In this document: piece by piece, positions 46,101 through 53,991 of the stretch
How positions within the stretch are numbered: position 1 is the stretch's first letter
How the letters are laid out: the number at the start of each line of letters is the position of its first letter
From: DSWT01 sp035420085
GTDB lineage: Bacteria > Chloroflexota > Anaerolineae > B4-G1 > SLSP01
Assembly (NCBI GenBank): GCA_035420085.1
Contig: DAOLUH010000006.1
Location: 62,001-126,000, forward strand
Direction: 5' to 3'
DNA: 64,000 bases
Program-made: the position numbers and the translations under genes
The notes under the pieces: generated by a model
Seen by the model: only the letters and a program-made list of their open reading frames with translations
What the model was told of the DNA's origin: nothing
Database searches by the model: none

Positions 46101-49080
46101 CGGTAGCGACGGCCCTACCCTCAGCGTTAGTCGTCGCGTTGACCGAGGAGACCCGCGTATCCGTGTAAATCCATGCAGCCCCCACGCTCGAAGCGCGCTG
46201 CCAGACACGCTGCGTCAATGTAATCGAGACCACGCGACCCGCTACAGGGAGCTGCTCCCAATCCCGCGCCAGAAGCTCGATCTCGGTACGGGTTCCGGCG
46301 CGCACTACCCACTGCCGGGGATTCATTTGTACGTAGAAGCGGGATGGATGTACTGTCACCTGCGTTTGTCCGCTGACCAGAAAACCGTTCGCATCGGTCA
46401 AGGTCGCTTCGACAGTCCAAAGCTGCGGGCCTGGCGCTGTGTCGCCGTCAAGGGGGCGCAGTTGGGCTGGAATCTCAATCGAGAAACGGCCATCGGCATC
46501 CAATACGGCCTGGCCTTCCGCGACAACTTTCCCCGCCCCCGGCCAATGTCCGGCTGCCGTCGCCGGATACAAAGCGTTTTCGGCGCGCACTGTCCATGTG
46601 GCTTTCCCCTGGCCAACGGAACCACCGGAATAATAATCCGCAGTGACCACGGCGCGCAACGTCGCGCCATCCACAATATCCGTGGAGTCCGGGGTGACAA
46701 CGAGCGTCAACTCCGGCTGCCGGTAGGCGGCTACCCTGAGCGGCACACGCCACGCGTTCTGAGGGCCCGGCAGGGTCACCTCCAGCCCGTAATCACCGAT
46801 TGCTGCATCCTCCGGCAGCACGAATTCGCCGCTAAAAGTGCCCATATCCGTAAGCGCCACGGTCATCGAATAGACCACCTGATCCGACGAGGCGCGCAAA
46901 GCCACCACTACCGGCACATCCAACGGCGGCAGTAGATAGCGGACATCGTCTTCGCGCAACACACCGCGGAAATAGAGGGTCTGTCCCGGCCTGTAGATGG
47001 GACGATCGGTGTATACATCCGCCACAAAACGCGACGCAGCGCCGCCGTCAAGCGTGATGCCAAAGGCCCCCGGCGCTGCATCGGCCACCCAGTGCGTGGT
47101 GGCAACGCCAAAGCCGGCCTCGCCAGGTTCCCCCACAACAGCGGCGACATTCTCCCACAGATCAGCGCGCGGACTGATGGGAATGGCAGCCAGGCCATCG
47201 GCATCCGTCGTACCGGCGGCGATCAACAAACCCTCACGGTCAACAAGGCGCACGGCGGTGCGGCTGATTGGTTCGCCGTTGCGCAAATCGGTGACCCACA
47301 CCAGCGCCTCTTTCGCGGCCAGTTTGAGTGTCACGTGGCGATCCACGACGCCGATGCGGATGAATTGCTTCCCCCACGGCGGATTGTCCCACGCCAGTTG
47401 GTAATACCCGGTCGGCAAGGCGGTCCCCAACCGCCGCAAGTTGAGTGGGACAGCGGTTGCCACATTGCGCGGCAGATCGAAGTTCTCTTTCCAGTCGCGG
47501 ATAACGGCGCCCGTTGCGTCCCATCCCCGGATGAAATTTGCCTCGTCCAGCTCCGAGAGAGAGAAAGAAGCGCTGGCAAGGTTGCGCACGAGAAAATAGA
47601 GCGTAGCCGGTTCGGCGGCGTCGAGTGTCACAGCGCCCGACGATGCCGTCGCCAACCCGATGAAGGGCGGCAGGTCGCCGGTCACAAAACACAGTTCGTC
47701 ACTCGCGGTGAGGATATTGCCGTAAATGTCGGCAATACCGGGTTTGATCAACACGCAGTACTCGGTGCGCGGATCTTTGTCCCAGGAGAGGTAATAAACG
47801 CCCGATTCGGCGTCGAAATAGGTGTAGAGGCTGTCGCTCGCGGGCGTGATGACAATGTTTGCATCCAATGTCGCCACATTCAGCGCGCCAGCGAACGTTA
47901 AGCGGACAGACTCGCCAACATCCACACCCGAAGCGCCGTTCGCAGGAATGGATGCCGTCAATGCCGGGGAGGGGACAGTGGTAAAAGTCCAGACTTGGGG
48001 GTTCTCCAAGGGGGCGCTCGTTGCCGCGCGCGCACGCGCACCGACCTGCACCGTATACTTTACACCCAGATCCAGTGTGAGTGTAGGGGTAAAGACGAGT
48101 GTTGCGCCGTTGTCCTGCCATGTGAGCACGCCAGGGACATTCTCGCCATTGGCGCCGATCACGCCAAAGGCGCTTCCAGTGATATCTTGGTCCATCGGCG
48201 TGTTGAAAACCACACGGATAGCTGTTTCCAGCGGAACTTCCGTCTGTCCAGCGGCAGGATTAACCTCCCGGATGGCCGGCAAGGCCGTGTTAAAAGTCCA
48301 AGCAACAGGCGTTGATAACACAACGCCTTCTACACTTCGCACAGCTCCACTCAGAGTGACGCCATACGTTTTCCCGGCTGCCCAACCCCGAAATGGATCA
48401 AAGCGGTAGAGCGATGTATCTAGCCATGTCCCCGCGCCCATAACGGTAGGGGTAAACGTCAACGACAGAGGCGAGCATCCAGCATCCGCCGCCGCCTCTC
48501 CGACGCAGTTGAGCGGGACGACAGCGCGGTTAAAAGCGACCAGGACAGGCGCATCAATCCGCACGTCAACAGCGCCATCCGCTGGCCCCACGCGCGTCAC
48601 CTGCAACGGCGCGAACGTCGAGAAAGCAAAAGTCAATTCAGGAGACGCCGGAATGCCTGAAGCAGAACGAACTTCGCCAACCAGCGCCACACGATACCGG
48701 GTCGCAGCAGCCAAAACTTTGGGGCGAAAAACAACCGTCGTGTCGTTCGGCCATACGAAGTCGCCCTCAACCCGCGGCGTCACGCGCATAGCCCCCTCGA
48801 CGCTGTCATGATCCATTGGTTGATCAAAAGCGAGCGTGATGGGCGCATCTGTAGCGACTTCCTGGCCCATGCGCGGCGTAAAATCGAGAATCACCGGGGG
48901 ATATGGCCCTTCGGGTACAGGCGGCGGCGTGGTAGGAGAGGGCATGAGCGTTGCCGTAGGTTCAGATGTGGGGGTCAAAGAGGGCTGAGGCGTTAAAGAA
49001 ATCTGCCCACATCCCGCCAGCCCTGGCACGACAAGGATAAGCAGCGCAATCCACAACAAGCGCAAAGACGATCGGTGCAT
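43174..49080 (-). CDS. Bacterial alpha-2-macroglobulin-like lipoprotein lacking the thioester
   Basis: A 1968-aa lipoprotein (lipobox LAGC, then a Pro/Thr spacer). Four or so Ig-like (Big_5) domains follow (TPRMGQEVATDAPITLAFDQPM, NPAAGQTEVPLETAIRVVF), then macroglobulin MG domains (DRPIYRPGQTLYFRG is the diagnostic MG1-type motif), the A2M domain (TLPQVHAEFPATALWEAHVRTD, SLTTWVAEVRAITAD) and the alpha-toroid. Where thioester proteins have YPYGCxEQ, this one reads EQYPYASTDVLVGQ: cysteine and glutamine are gone. It probably traps or shields against proteases, or stabilises the envelope, without covalent capture. ATG 49080 follows GGGGGGA. Confidence 0.9.
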   Translation of the reverse strand: MHRSSLRLLWIALLILVVPGLAGCGQISLTPQPSLTPTSEPTATLMPSPTTPPPVPEGPYPPVILDFTPRMGQEVATDAPITLAFDQPMDHDSVEGAMRVTPRVEGDFVWPNDTTVVFRPKVLAAATRYRVALVGEVRSASGIPASPELTFAFSTFAPLQVTRVGPADGAVDVRIDAPVLVAFNRAVVPLNCVGEAAADAGCSPLSLTFTPTVMGAGTWLDTSLYRFDPFRGWAAGKTYGVTLSGAVRSVEGVVLSTPVAWTFNTALPAIREVNPAAGQTEVPLETAIRVVFNTPMDQDITGSAFGVIGANGENVPGVLTWQDNGATLVFTPTLTLDLGVKYTVQVGARARAATSAPLENPQVWTFTTVPSPALTASIPANGASGVDVGESVRLTFAGALNVATLDANIVITPASDSLYTYFDAESGVYYLSWDKDPRTEYCVLIKPGIADIYGNILTASDELCFVTGDLPPFIGLATASSGAVTLDAAEPATLYFLVRNLASASFSLSELDEANFIRGWDATGAVIRDWKENFDLPRNVATAVPLNLRRLGTALPTGYYQLAWDNPPWGKQFIRIGVVDRHVTLKLAAKEALVWVTDLRNGEPISRTAVRLVDREGLLIAAGTTDADGLAAIPISPRADLWENVAAVVGEPGEAGFGVATTHWVADAAPGAFGITLDGGAASRFVADVYTDRPIYRPGQTLYFRGVLREDDVRYLLPPLDVPVVVALRASSDQVVYSMTVALTDMGTFSGEFVLPEDAAIGDYGLEVTLPGPQNAWRVPLRVAAYRQPELTLVVTPDSTDIVDGATLRAVVTADYYSGGSVGQGKATWTVRAENALYPATAAGHWPGAGKVVAEGQAVLDADGRFSIEIPAQLRPLDGDTAPGPQLWTVEATLTDANGFLVSGQTQVTVHPSRFYVQMNPRQWVVRAGTRTEIELLARDWEQLPVAGRVVSITLTQRVWQRASSVGAAWIYTDTRVSSVNATTNAEGRAVATVSPPHSGTYVVMADAQDADGRPIHTEIMLWVSGDEAVQWPAEEGKIIPVANARTYRVGDTAKILVPVSFTGSYQMLMTVERNGILKVERRLLDTPNPVVEIPILDTYVPNVYVSFLIVRSVSAASPAPDVQAGYVNLTVEPTAQTLTVAVLPDKALYGPGEEVALTVRVTDSAGRPVDAELGVALVDKTMLALRDIAVPSSVEALYGERPLRVMSGDGLLVLFNRIGQRLTALARDAARLIAEYTLADGPGGADTRTLPQVHAEFPATALWEAHVRTDLMGEAHLTFVLPDSLTTWVAEVRAITADTKVGDGRAELRVTKPLLVRPVTPHSLVVGDRAEVATIIHNNTNADIAVTARLAMGEEATQLSRQQLTVVAGGSARVAWTVSVAQTSAETLPLLFSVEGGGYQDTAYPPVGGAAGLPLRRYVSPDVVGTAGVLDAAGTRLEAVIVPPDAGEASALTVRVEPALLSAVVDSLAYIEQYPYASTDVLVGQFLSNVLTYRALQDLEVGDVTLTAQLETSVRAGLERLYLRQNPDGGWGWWEGESTLHLTAYAVLGMTRARQAGFAVRDAVFAQALTYVSARLALDLQGETRSADDAFALYVLSEANARWPVGAGAALYAAREALGKMGRAYLMLALGTTDPSDSRMPALLEGLRNDARITATGAHWESANNLHWNTDTVLTALVVDVLARFAPSDPLLVQAVRWLMVARRGGGWQTTYETAWAISGLTAALRASGDWDAAYNWGVTLNGVPLAEGEARARALDMPVRLRVGLSGGDTATADLPALLLRDRLNVLEMSRTAGTGQLYYTAHLELAPPVGAIAAESRGFTLRREYCAVTDKPADDLAPCQPVTLLRTGELAEVRLTLIAPQTRYFVLLEDPYPAGLEPVADESAATVAGGAVWSSAPFEHRELRDAQAVFIAHEMAAGTYRVTYRLRAAAPGTYQTLPATVTEMYFPEVWGRTAGQEFTVLPRER

Positions 49081-49204
49081 GAAATCCCCCCAAAAATCAA
49101 CTGACAGCCGCGAGACCAGCGACCAGACCGCGACATCCCCACAACAACAATCGAGGATGGTTTTTCTCACACCGGCTGCACACGGCTTATCTTAGCGTAG
49201 GATA

Positions 49205-49245
49205 TATAAAAGGCAAGCGCAGACTCTCGACAAGGGTCTGCGCTT
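49205..49245 (-). terminator. Rho-independent terminator after the hsp20 gene
   Basis: On the minus strand AAGCGCAGAC (49236-49245) pairs perfectly with 49215-49224 around an 11-nt loop and is followed by GCCTTTTATAT. It closes the nine-gene kinase-to-Hsp20 operon. Confidence 0.85.
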
Positions 49246-49267
49246 ATTCGAGATGTAGGACGATCTT

Positions 49268-49720
49268 TCAGGCTGTGGCGCGCACGTGAACGACTTTTGA
49301 CTGTGCTTCCTGGACCTTCGGTAAGACGATCGTAAGTTGTCCGTCCACAATCCGGGCCTCCGCCTTCTGGGCGTCCACGGGCACATTGAGCGCCAATGTG
49401 CGGCAGAAATATCCCGTCGGACATTCTTGCATGACATACTCAACGTTCGCAATGGGAGGCGGATATTTGCCGCGCAGCGTCAAACAGTCGCGTTCGATCT
49501 TGATTTCCAGGTCACGCGGTTTGACGCCAGGAACCGGAGCGGTAATGACGATTTCATCCGCCGTCGTATACACATCCACCATTAAGGTTGATTGTGCGGC
49601 CGACTCATGCCGAAGAACACGCAGCACACGTGCAGGGGTGAAGCGCGAGTCATGCATCAGACGCGATAACGTGTCACGCACTGCGATGCAATCCATTCTA
49701 GGATTGAACTTCCACGGCAT
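49268..49720 (-). CDS. Small heat-shock protein, Hsp20/IbpA family
   Basis: A 150-aa ATP-independent chaperone that holds unfolding proteins. The alpha-crystallin domain spans about residues 45-140: LMVDVYTTADEIVITAPVPGVKPRDLEIKIERDCLTLRG, then RTLALNVPVDAQKAEARIVDGQLTIVLPK. The C-terminal I-x-I motif is not evident. ATG 49720 follows GGGGGGAG. Last gene of the operon that begins with a Ser/Thr kinase, 21 nt after the zinc protease gene. Confidence 0.93.
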   Translation of the reverse strand: MPWKFNPRMDCIAVRDTLSRLMHDSRFTPARVLRVLRHESAAQSTLMVDVYTTADEIVITAPVPGVKPRDLEIKIERDCLTLRGKYPPPIANVEYVMQECPTGYFCRTLALNVPVDAQKAEARIVDGQLTIVLPKVQEAQSKVVHVRATA

Positions 49721-49741
49721 AGTCTCCCCCCGGATGCTTGC

Positions 49742-50431
49742 CTAAATCCGTCGCCGACGATTACCACTCAGAAGAAAGATGTAATACAGCATCGTCGAAA
49801 TGGCCTGCGCCAAAGCCGCAACGTAGGTGAGCGCCGCCGCCGACAGCATCTCTCGCGCGCCGCGCAGAGAAGTTTCATCGGCCAGAATGCCGCTCTGCTG
49901 CAACAACTGCATCGCTCGCCGGCTCGCGTCCAATTCTACAGGTAGGGTCAGCAGCGAGAAGACAACAGCCCCAGCGACGAAGAAAACCCCTACCGTCGCC
50001 AACTGCTGCGATTGAAAGAGCATACCCACCAGGAAAATGATCGGTCCAAGCCAGGATGTAAAATTGACCACCGGGACCATCCCCGAACGCAAGCGCAGCA
50101 GTGCGAAATTCTGTTCGTCCTGCAAGGCATGGCCCAGTTCATGGGCCACAACCGCGACAGCGCCCACCGAACTGGACTGCGCCACGCCCGCCGAAAGACG
50201 CAATACGTTATTGCGCGGATCATAATGATCCGTCAGTTGACCGGCAACACCCTCGATACGCAGCGACAAGCCGGTGGAACGCAGGAGAAATTGCGCCACC
50301 TGCGCCCCCGTCATCTGGGCGGAGCTAGGAACCTGCAGATACTTGCGGTAAGTCGAGGTGACGCGCCATTGCGCGTATAACGCCAGCAATAGAGCCGGCA
50401 GCCCAAAAACAAAGTAAAGTGGCATTCCCAT
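49742..50431 (-). CDS. YugP-family (PF04298) membrane zinc metallopeptidase
   Basis: A 229-aa membrane protein with an N-terminal helix, the zinc site HExxH in AVVAHELGHALQDEQN and three further helices (about 115-220, including FTSWLGPIIFLVGMLF and VGVFFVAGAVVFSLL). The third ligand region ELDASRRAMQLLQ fits PF04298. Such proteases are predicted to act in membrane protein quality control, like HtpX. ATG 50431 is 8 nt after AAGGAG and is chosen over GTG 50437 and ATG 50425. Eighth gene of the operon. Confidence 0.9.
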   Translation of the reverse strand: MGMPLYFVFGLPALLLALYAQWRVTSTYRKYLQVPSSAQMTGAQVAQFLLRSTGLSLRIEGVAGQLTDHYDPRNNVLRLSAGVAQSSSVGAVAVVAHELGHALQDEQNFALLRLRSGMVPVVNFTSWLGPIIFLVGMLFQSQQLATVGVFFVAGAVVFSLLTLPVELDASRRAMQLLQQSGILADETSLRGAREMLSAAALTYVAALAQAISTMLYYIFLLSGNRRRRI

Positions 50432-50468
50432 AAGCACAACTCCTTGTCGGCGGATGTCAAATCACGCA

Positions 50469-50987
50469 CTATCCCAGAAGCTGCCGAACCCGCTCCAAGA
50501 CTTTGAGCACAGAAGCTTTGTTCTGCGCGACGCAGGGCAAAACTGCGACGTTATCGGACAGGGATAAAAGGCGTTGAATATCGGAGGGTGGTAAAGCCAC
50601 AGCATGATCCTGCTTGTTGGCAGCGACAACATACGGCACCTTGGCCTGTTTGCGAAACTGGCGTATGACCTGTTTGGCGTCCATTAAACTGGCCCGGTCG
50701 GTGCTATCCACGAGCAGTACGAAGGCGTCCATTTCCTTCGCCAGAATTGACCACATAAACTCAAAACGCGCCTGCCCCGGCGTGCCGTAGAGGTGCAGCA
50801 ACGTGTCGCCAAGACGTTTTTGACCGTAATCCATCGCCACCGTCGTCTCCGATTTCACCGTGGTAGCGATCTGGGCGTCAGAAATGCGTCGCTCGGTCGT
50901 GACCATGTCAATGTCGCTGATGGTGCGAATAAAGGCTGTCTTGCCGGCGTTAAACGGCCCGGTAACGACAATCTTGTAAGCCTTCAC
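50469..50987 (-). CDS. Ras-like small GTPase (MglA/Arf-like, prokaryotic)
   Basis: A 172-aa single-domain GTPase. G1 is GPFNAGKTAF, a conserved threonine lies in the switch I region (ATTVKSETTVAMDYG), G3 is LYGTPGQARFEFMW (G-T-P-G-Q, not D-x-x-G), G4 is AANKQDHA. This pattern marks the prokaryotic small GTPase group often paired with Roadblock proteins or signalling genes. Starts at GTG 50987 with GAGG upstream, 12 nt after the response regulator. It is likely a switch in the phospho-signalling operon; partners are unknown. No Roadblock gene is in the window. Confidence 0.9.
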   Translation of the reverse strand: MKAYKIVVTGPFNAGKTAFIRTISDIDMVTTERRISDAQIATTVKSETTVAMDYGQKRLGDTLLHLYGTPGQARFEFMWSILAKEMDAFVLLVDSTDRASLMDAKQVIRQFRKQAKVPYVVAANKQDHAVALPPSDIQRLLSLSDNVAVLPCVAQNKASVLKVLERVRQLLG

Positions 50988-50999
50988 GTCATTATCCTC

Positions 51000-51740
51000 T
51001 CATTTATCGGTCGGTTGACGGCGGAAATCCACAAAACGATACCCCATGCCACGTTCAGTAAAAATGTAACGCGGGTTTTCCAAATCAGGCTCAATTTTCT
51101 TCCGCAGGTAGTTGATGTAGAGCCGCAGATAAGCGATAGCGTCTTTGTACTCATAGCCCCACACCTTGGAGAGCAGCGTGCTGTACGGAACCGTCCACCC
51201 CGCATTCTCGATCAGATGTCGCAACAGCCGGAACTCTGTGGGGCGCAATTTAACACGCTCGCCCTTGACGATGACCTCGCCGGTGTTAAAGTCAACGCCG
51301 AGATAATCGTCAATGGTCAACTGTGACGAGGCGACGGGTGTGGTAGCTTGCACGCGCCGCAGAACAGCGCGCAGGCGGCTCACCAACTCGCGCGGACTGA
51401 ACGGTTTGGTGATGTAATCGTCTGCGCCCAGGTCCAGCCCCTGGACTTTGTCCTCTTCAGAACTTCGTACCGTCAACATCACAACCGGTACATTGGAAAG
51501 TTCACGGATCATCCTGAGGGTCTCAAATCCATCCATCTCCGGCATCGAAACGTCCAGGAGCACAGCATCCGGCATTTTCTCGCGCACTTGATCAACGGCC
51601 TGCAAGCCGTTAGAAGCTTCAACGACCCGAAAGCCTTCCATTTCAAGATTGATCCGCACAAAACGGATAATCCGGGGTTCGTCATCCACCACGAGCACCA
51701 GCGGGTGAATGTCGGCACTACTCGCGGATGAAGGTAACAA
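51000..51740 (-). CDS. OmpR/KdpE-type response regulator
   Basis: A 248-aa two-domain regulator: receiver (about 17-130) with LVLVVDDEPRI, the phospho-aspartate in DAVLLDVSMPEMDG, the T in VVMLTVRSSEE and K in YITKPFSPREL; then a winged helix (about 145-245) with VKLRPTEFRLLRHLIENAG and YLRLYINYLRKKI, YIFTERGMGYRF. The TTG at 51740 has AAGGAG 9 nt upstream and overlaps the previous gene by 23 nt; GTG 51698 (giving a start VLVVDDEP) is the other choice. No histidine kinase partner sits in this operon; the hybrid kinase at 59075 is the nearest. Confidence 0.88.
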   Translation of the reverse strand: MLPSSASSADIHPLVLVVDDEPRIIRFVRINLEMEGFRVVEASNGLQAVDQVREKMPDAVLLDVSMPEMDGFETLRMIRELSNVPVVMLTVRSSEEDKVQGLDLGADDYITKPFSPRELVSRLRAVLRRVQATTPVASSQLTIDDYLGVDFNTGEVIVKGERVKLRPTEFRLLRHLIENAGWTVPYSTLLSKVWGYEYKDAIAYLRLYINYLRKKIEPDLENPRYIFTERGMGYRFVDFRRQPTDK

Positions 51741-51960
51741 GCTTTTCTTCTCCTTCGGTCGGTAGGATTTCGATGCTGTGAATGCGGTTCCAGGGCAACA
51801 GGACGGTGTGCGTCTCCGGCAAGAAATAAGAAACGTCGCGCCCATCGCGCAATCGGGGCGTGGTGATCATCAAAAACGGAGAGCTCTGCTCAGGAAGTTC
51901 TTCGATTTCCCCAACAATGGCATCTTCATTCAACACGTGTACCAAAATAGTGTAGGCCAT
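51718..51960 (-). CDS. Hypothetical 80-aa protein in the kinase operon
   Basis: An 80-aa acidic, beta-rich soluble protein (YTILVHVLNEDAIVGEIEEL, SPFLMITTPRLRDG, VLLPWNRIHSIEIL). The strand pattern, including an apolar strand with an arginine near the end, recalls Sm/LSm-like small barrels, but this is only an impression. ATG 51960 follows GGAG. It lies 14 nt after the FHA gene and overlaps the response regulator start, so it is probably a real member of the operon. Function unknown. Confidence 0.7.
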   Translation of the reverse strand: MAYTILVHVLNEDAIVGEIEELPEQSSPFLMITTPRLRDGRDVSYFLPETHTVLLPWNRIHSIEILPTEGEEKLVTFIRE

Positions 51961-51974
51961 GTTTCTCCATCCTA

Positions 51975-52502
51975 TCAGCGGTTAGAGTAAATATGCACTT
52001 TTAAGCGCATCGTCCCAAACATCAAGAGGTCGCCATCACGGAAAGCGTAGGGCAGATAAGGTGTGACTCGCTCTTCATTCAAGAATGTTCCGTTCGTGCT
52101 GTCCAGGTCCTCGACAAAACACATTCCCTCGCGCGTGTAGATGCGGGCATGGCGGCGCGATACGCCCTGTTCAAGGCCGCCATCCGTCGTCATATCCAGT
52201 TCGGGGAATATGCCGTGGGCTGCGTCCAGCCGTCCGACCAAAATTTCACGATCGGCAGACAGCAGGACTTTGCGCCCTGTATTCAGAACCTCAACCTCGA
52301 TGTTCAACGCCCATTCGTCTTCGCCTCCCTCACCTTCCTGACGAGGACGAGCGGGCCGTCCTTCCTCTTGCTCAGGGAGCGGTTCGGTACGCAGCGGCCC
52401 ACCTGATGGCAGGTAAGTCCCGCATTGAACACAAAAGAGCGTCCCGGGCAGATTCTCTGCGCCACATGAAGGGCAAGTTACTTTGTTTCCTTTTTGAGTC
52501 AT
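51975..52502 (-). CDS. Zinc ribbon-FHA domain protein
   Basis: A 175-aa protein: an N-terminal zinc ribbon (CPSCGAEN and FCVQCGTY, C-x2-C twice), an acidic Pro/Glu linker (about 35-65) and a C-terminal FHA domain (about 70-172): ILVGRLD, GVSRRHARIYTREG, VEDLDSTNGTFLNEERV. FHA domains bind phosphothreonine peptides, so it likely reads substrates of the kinase at the head of the operon. ATG 52502. Ten nt after the J domain-vWA gene. Confidence 0.92.
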   Translation of the reverse strand: MTQKGNKVTCPSCGAENLPGTLFCVQCGTYLPSGGPLRTEPLPEQEEGRPARPRQEGEGGEDEWALNIEVEVLNTGRKVLLSADREILVGRLDAAHGIFPELDMTTDGGLEQGVSRRHARIYTREGMCFVEDLDSTNGTFLNEERVTPYLPYAFRDGDLLMFGTMRLKVHIYSNR

Positions 52503-52512
52503 CCTATCCTCC

Positions 52513-53979
52513 CTAATTCGCAGGGGCGATTAAACTTCGTGTACCATAACGCAATTTCTTACGTCCTTCTTTGGTTGGATCACCACCATGAGCAAGGCGA
52601 CCCACTTCCAACATAGCCGCCTGTCCCAGATCGCGCTGTCCCATATCAAAAAGCCGGGTCGCGGCATATTCCAGGTAATGCGTCGCCTGGCGCACATCGC
52701 CTGCTGACAAGGCTTTCCAGGCTTTCTCCTGAAGTTGGAAGACGTTCAGGCGCGCCAAGTGGTTCAGCAATTTGGCCGGCGGCTGTTCTGCCGGCAGATC
52801 CAGGGTGAATGTGACGTTGACATCTTGTCGCAAACGGATACTCTCAGACGCAGCCGCTCTATCGCCGACCAAATCCAACCGCACAATACGCCGTTCTCCG
52901 GTTCCTTGCTGATCAATGACCAGTTCCAACACAACGACAACAGGTTCATCCGTCGTCAAATTGCCCAACGAGACGACGTTCCCGGCATAATCCAGAAGCT
53001 CCAGGTAGGGCGCGGCGCGATAAGCGCCTCGAACCTGCACATACGGAGCGGTATTGACTTCCAATTTCATGTGCTGCAACATTATATTGCACAAACCCTG
53101 AATTTGCTGTTTGAGGATAGTCCGCACCTCCGAAGGTGAGCTGATATAGTGCGACACCCCGCCTCCACTCCGGGCAAGATCATCCAGGAATTCGTCATTC
53201 CAGTCTTCTCCAATACCAAACGCCGAGATGGTGATGCCCTCAGCGGCAGCGCGACGCGCCTCGGTGAGTGATTGCAGTTCGTCGCCATAGGTGCGCCCAT
53301 CCGTCAACAAGATGACATGGTTGATCATATCACTCGAGGCGTAACGCCTGACCTCTCCCAATCCAGCCACTAATCCCCGATTGATTTCTGTTCCTCCGCC
53401 GGGGACCATGGAAGCAATGGCAGATTTGAAGATGCGTGTATTTTCGACCAGCTCCGATGGAGCCAGGATCTCAGCCCGATCGCTGAAAGTGATCAGAGCC
53501 AGGCGGTCTTTGGGATCGAGGCTCTCTAATAGATCGGTGGCGGCGACTTTCACATTTTGCATCCGCACACCGCTCATTGACGTGCTGCGATCAACGACCA
53601 GGGCGATATTCAGGCGCTGGCGCGCGCCCCCTTTCTGCGCCTCAACCTTGGGGTGAATATCCACAAGCACATAGACGATCTGCGGGGTGTCCAACGGGGC
53701 CAGATAGACACGGCTCTGAAGCAGTTCAAACGCGACAGGCGCATTTTCGGAAAGTCCGCGCCTCTCGCGCTGCCGGTCATAAGCCAAGCGCAATGCTTTG
53801 TCGCGTAACACTTCGTAGGCTTCCTGGATCTGGCGGAAACGGTCTGCATCGCCATGCCCGCTGTCTGGGTGATACTCGCGCGCCTGCTGCCGATAGGCTT
53901 GCCTGATCGTTTCGTCGTCAGCATCCCAAGTCACGCCCAAAACGGAGTAATAGTCTTTTTGCGAATCAATCTGCGCCAT
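52513..53979 (-). CDS. J domain-von Willebrand factor A fusion protein
   Basis: A 488-aa protein. Residues about 8-70 form a J domain (DYYSVLGVTWDADDETIRQAYR, HPD at 37-39, FRQIQEAYEVLRD), which stimulates DnaK ATPase. Residues about 120-310 are a vWA domain with an intact metal site: DRSTSMS at 130-136, the threonine in GGGTEINRG and the aspartate in LLTDGRTYGDE. The rest is beta-rich then helical (about 310-488). The fusion suggests that the vWA part selects clients or partners for DnaK. ATG 53979, 12 nt after PP2C. vWA, PP2C and Ser/Thr kinase genes together recall the TerY-P triad of stress systems. Confidence 0.9.
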   Translation of the reverse strand: MAQIDSQKDYYSVLGVTWDADDETIRQAYRQQAREYHPDSGHGDADRFRQIQEAYEVLRDKALRLAYDRQRERRGLSENAPVAFELLQSRVYLAPLDTPQIVYVLVDIHPKVEAQKGGARQRLNIALVVDRSTSMSGVRMQNVKVAATDLLESLDPKDRLALITFSDRAEILAPSELVENTRIFKSAIASMVPGGGTEINRGLVAGLGEVRRYASSDMINHVILLTDGRTYGDELQSLTEARRAAAEGITISAFGIGEDWNDEFLDDLARSGGGVSHYISSPSEVRTILKQQIQGLCNIMLQHMKLEVNTAPYVQVRGAYRAAPYLELLDYAGNVVSLGNLTTDEPVVVVLELVIDQQGTGERRIVRLDLVGDRAAASESIRLRQDVNVTFTLDLPAEQPPAKLLNHLARLNVFQLQEKAWKALSAGDVRQATHYLEYAATRLFDMGQRDLGQAAMLEVGRLAHGGDPTKEGRKKLRYGTRSLIAPAN

Positions 53980-53991
53980 CGCAATGCCCCA

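Noticed and set aside
46030..46935. Plus-strand 301-codon frame opposite the alpha-2-macroglobulin gene
   Set aside because: Antisense shadow with no motifs; the minus-strand frame is continuous over 5.9 kb with recognised domains.
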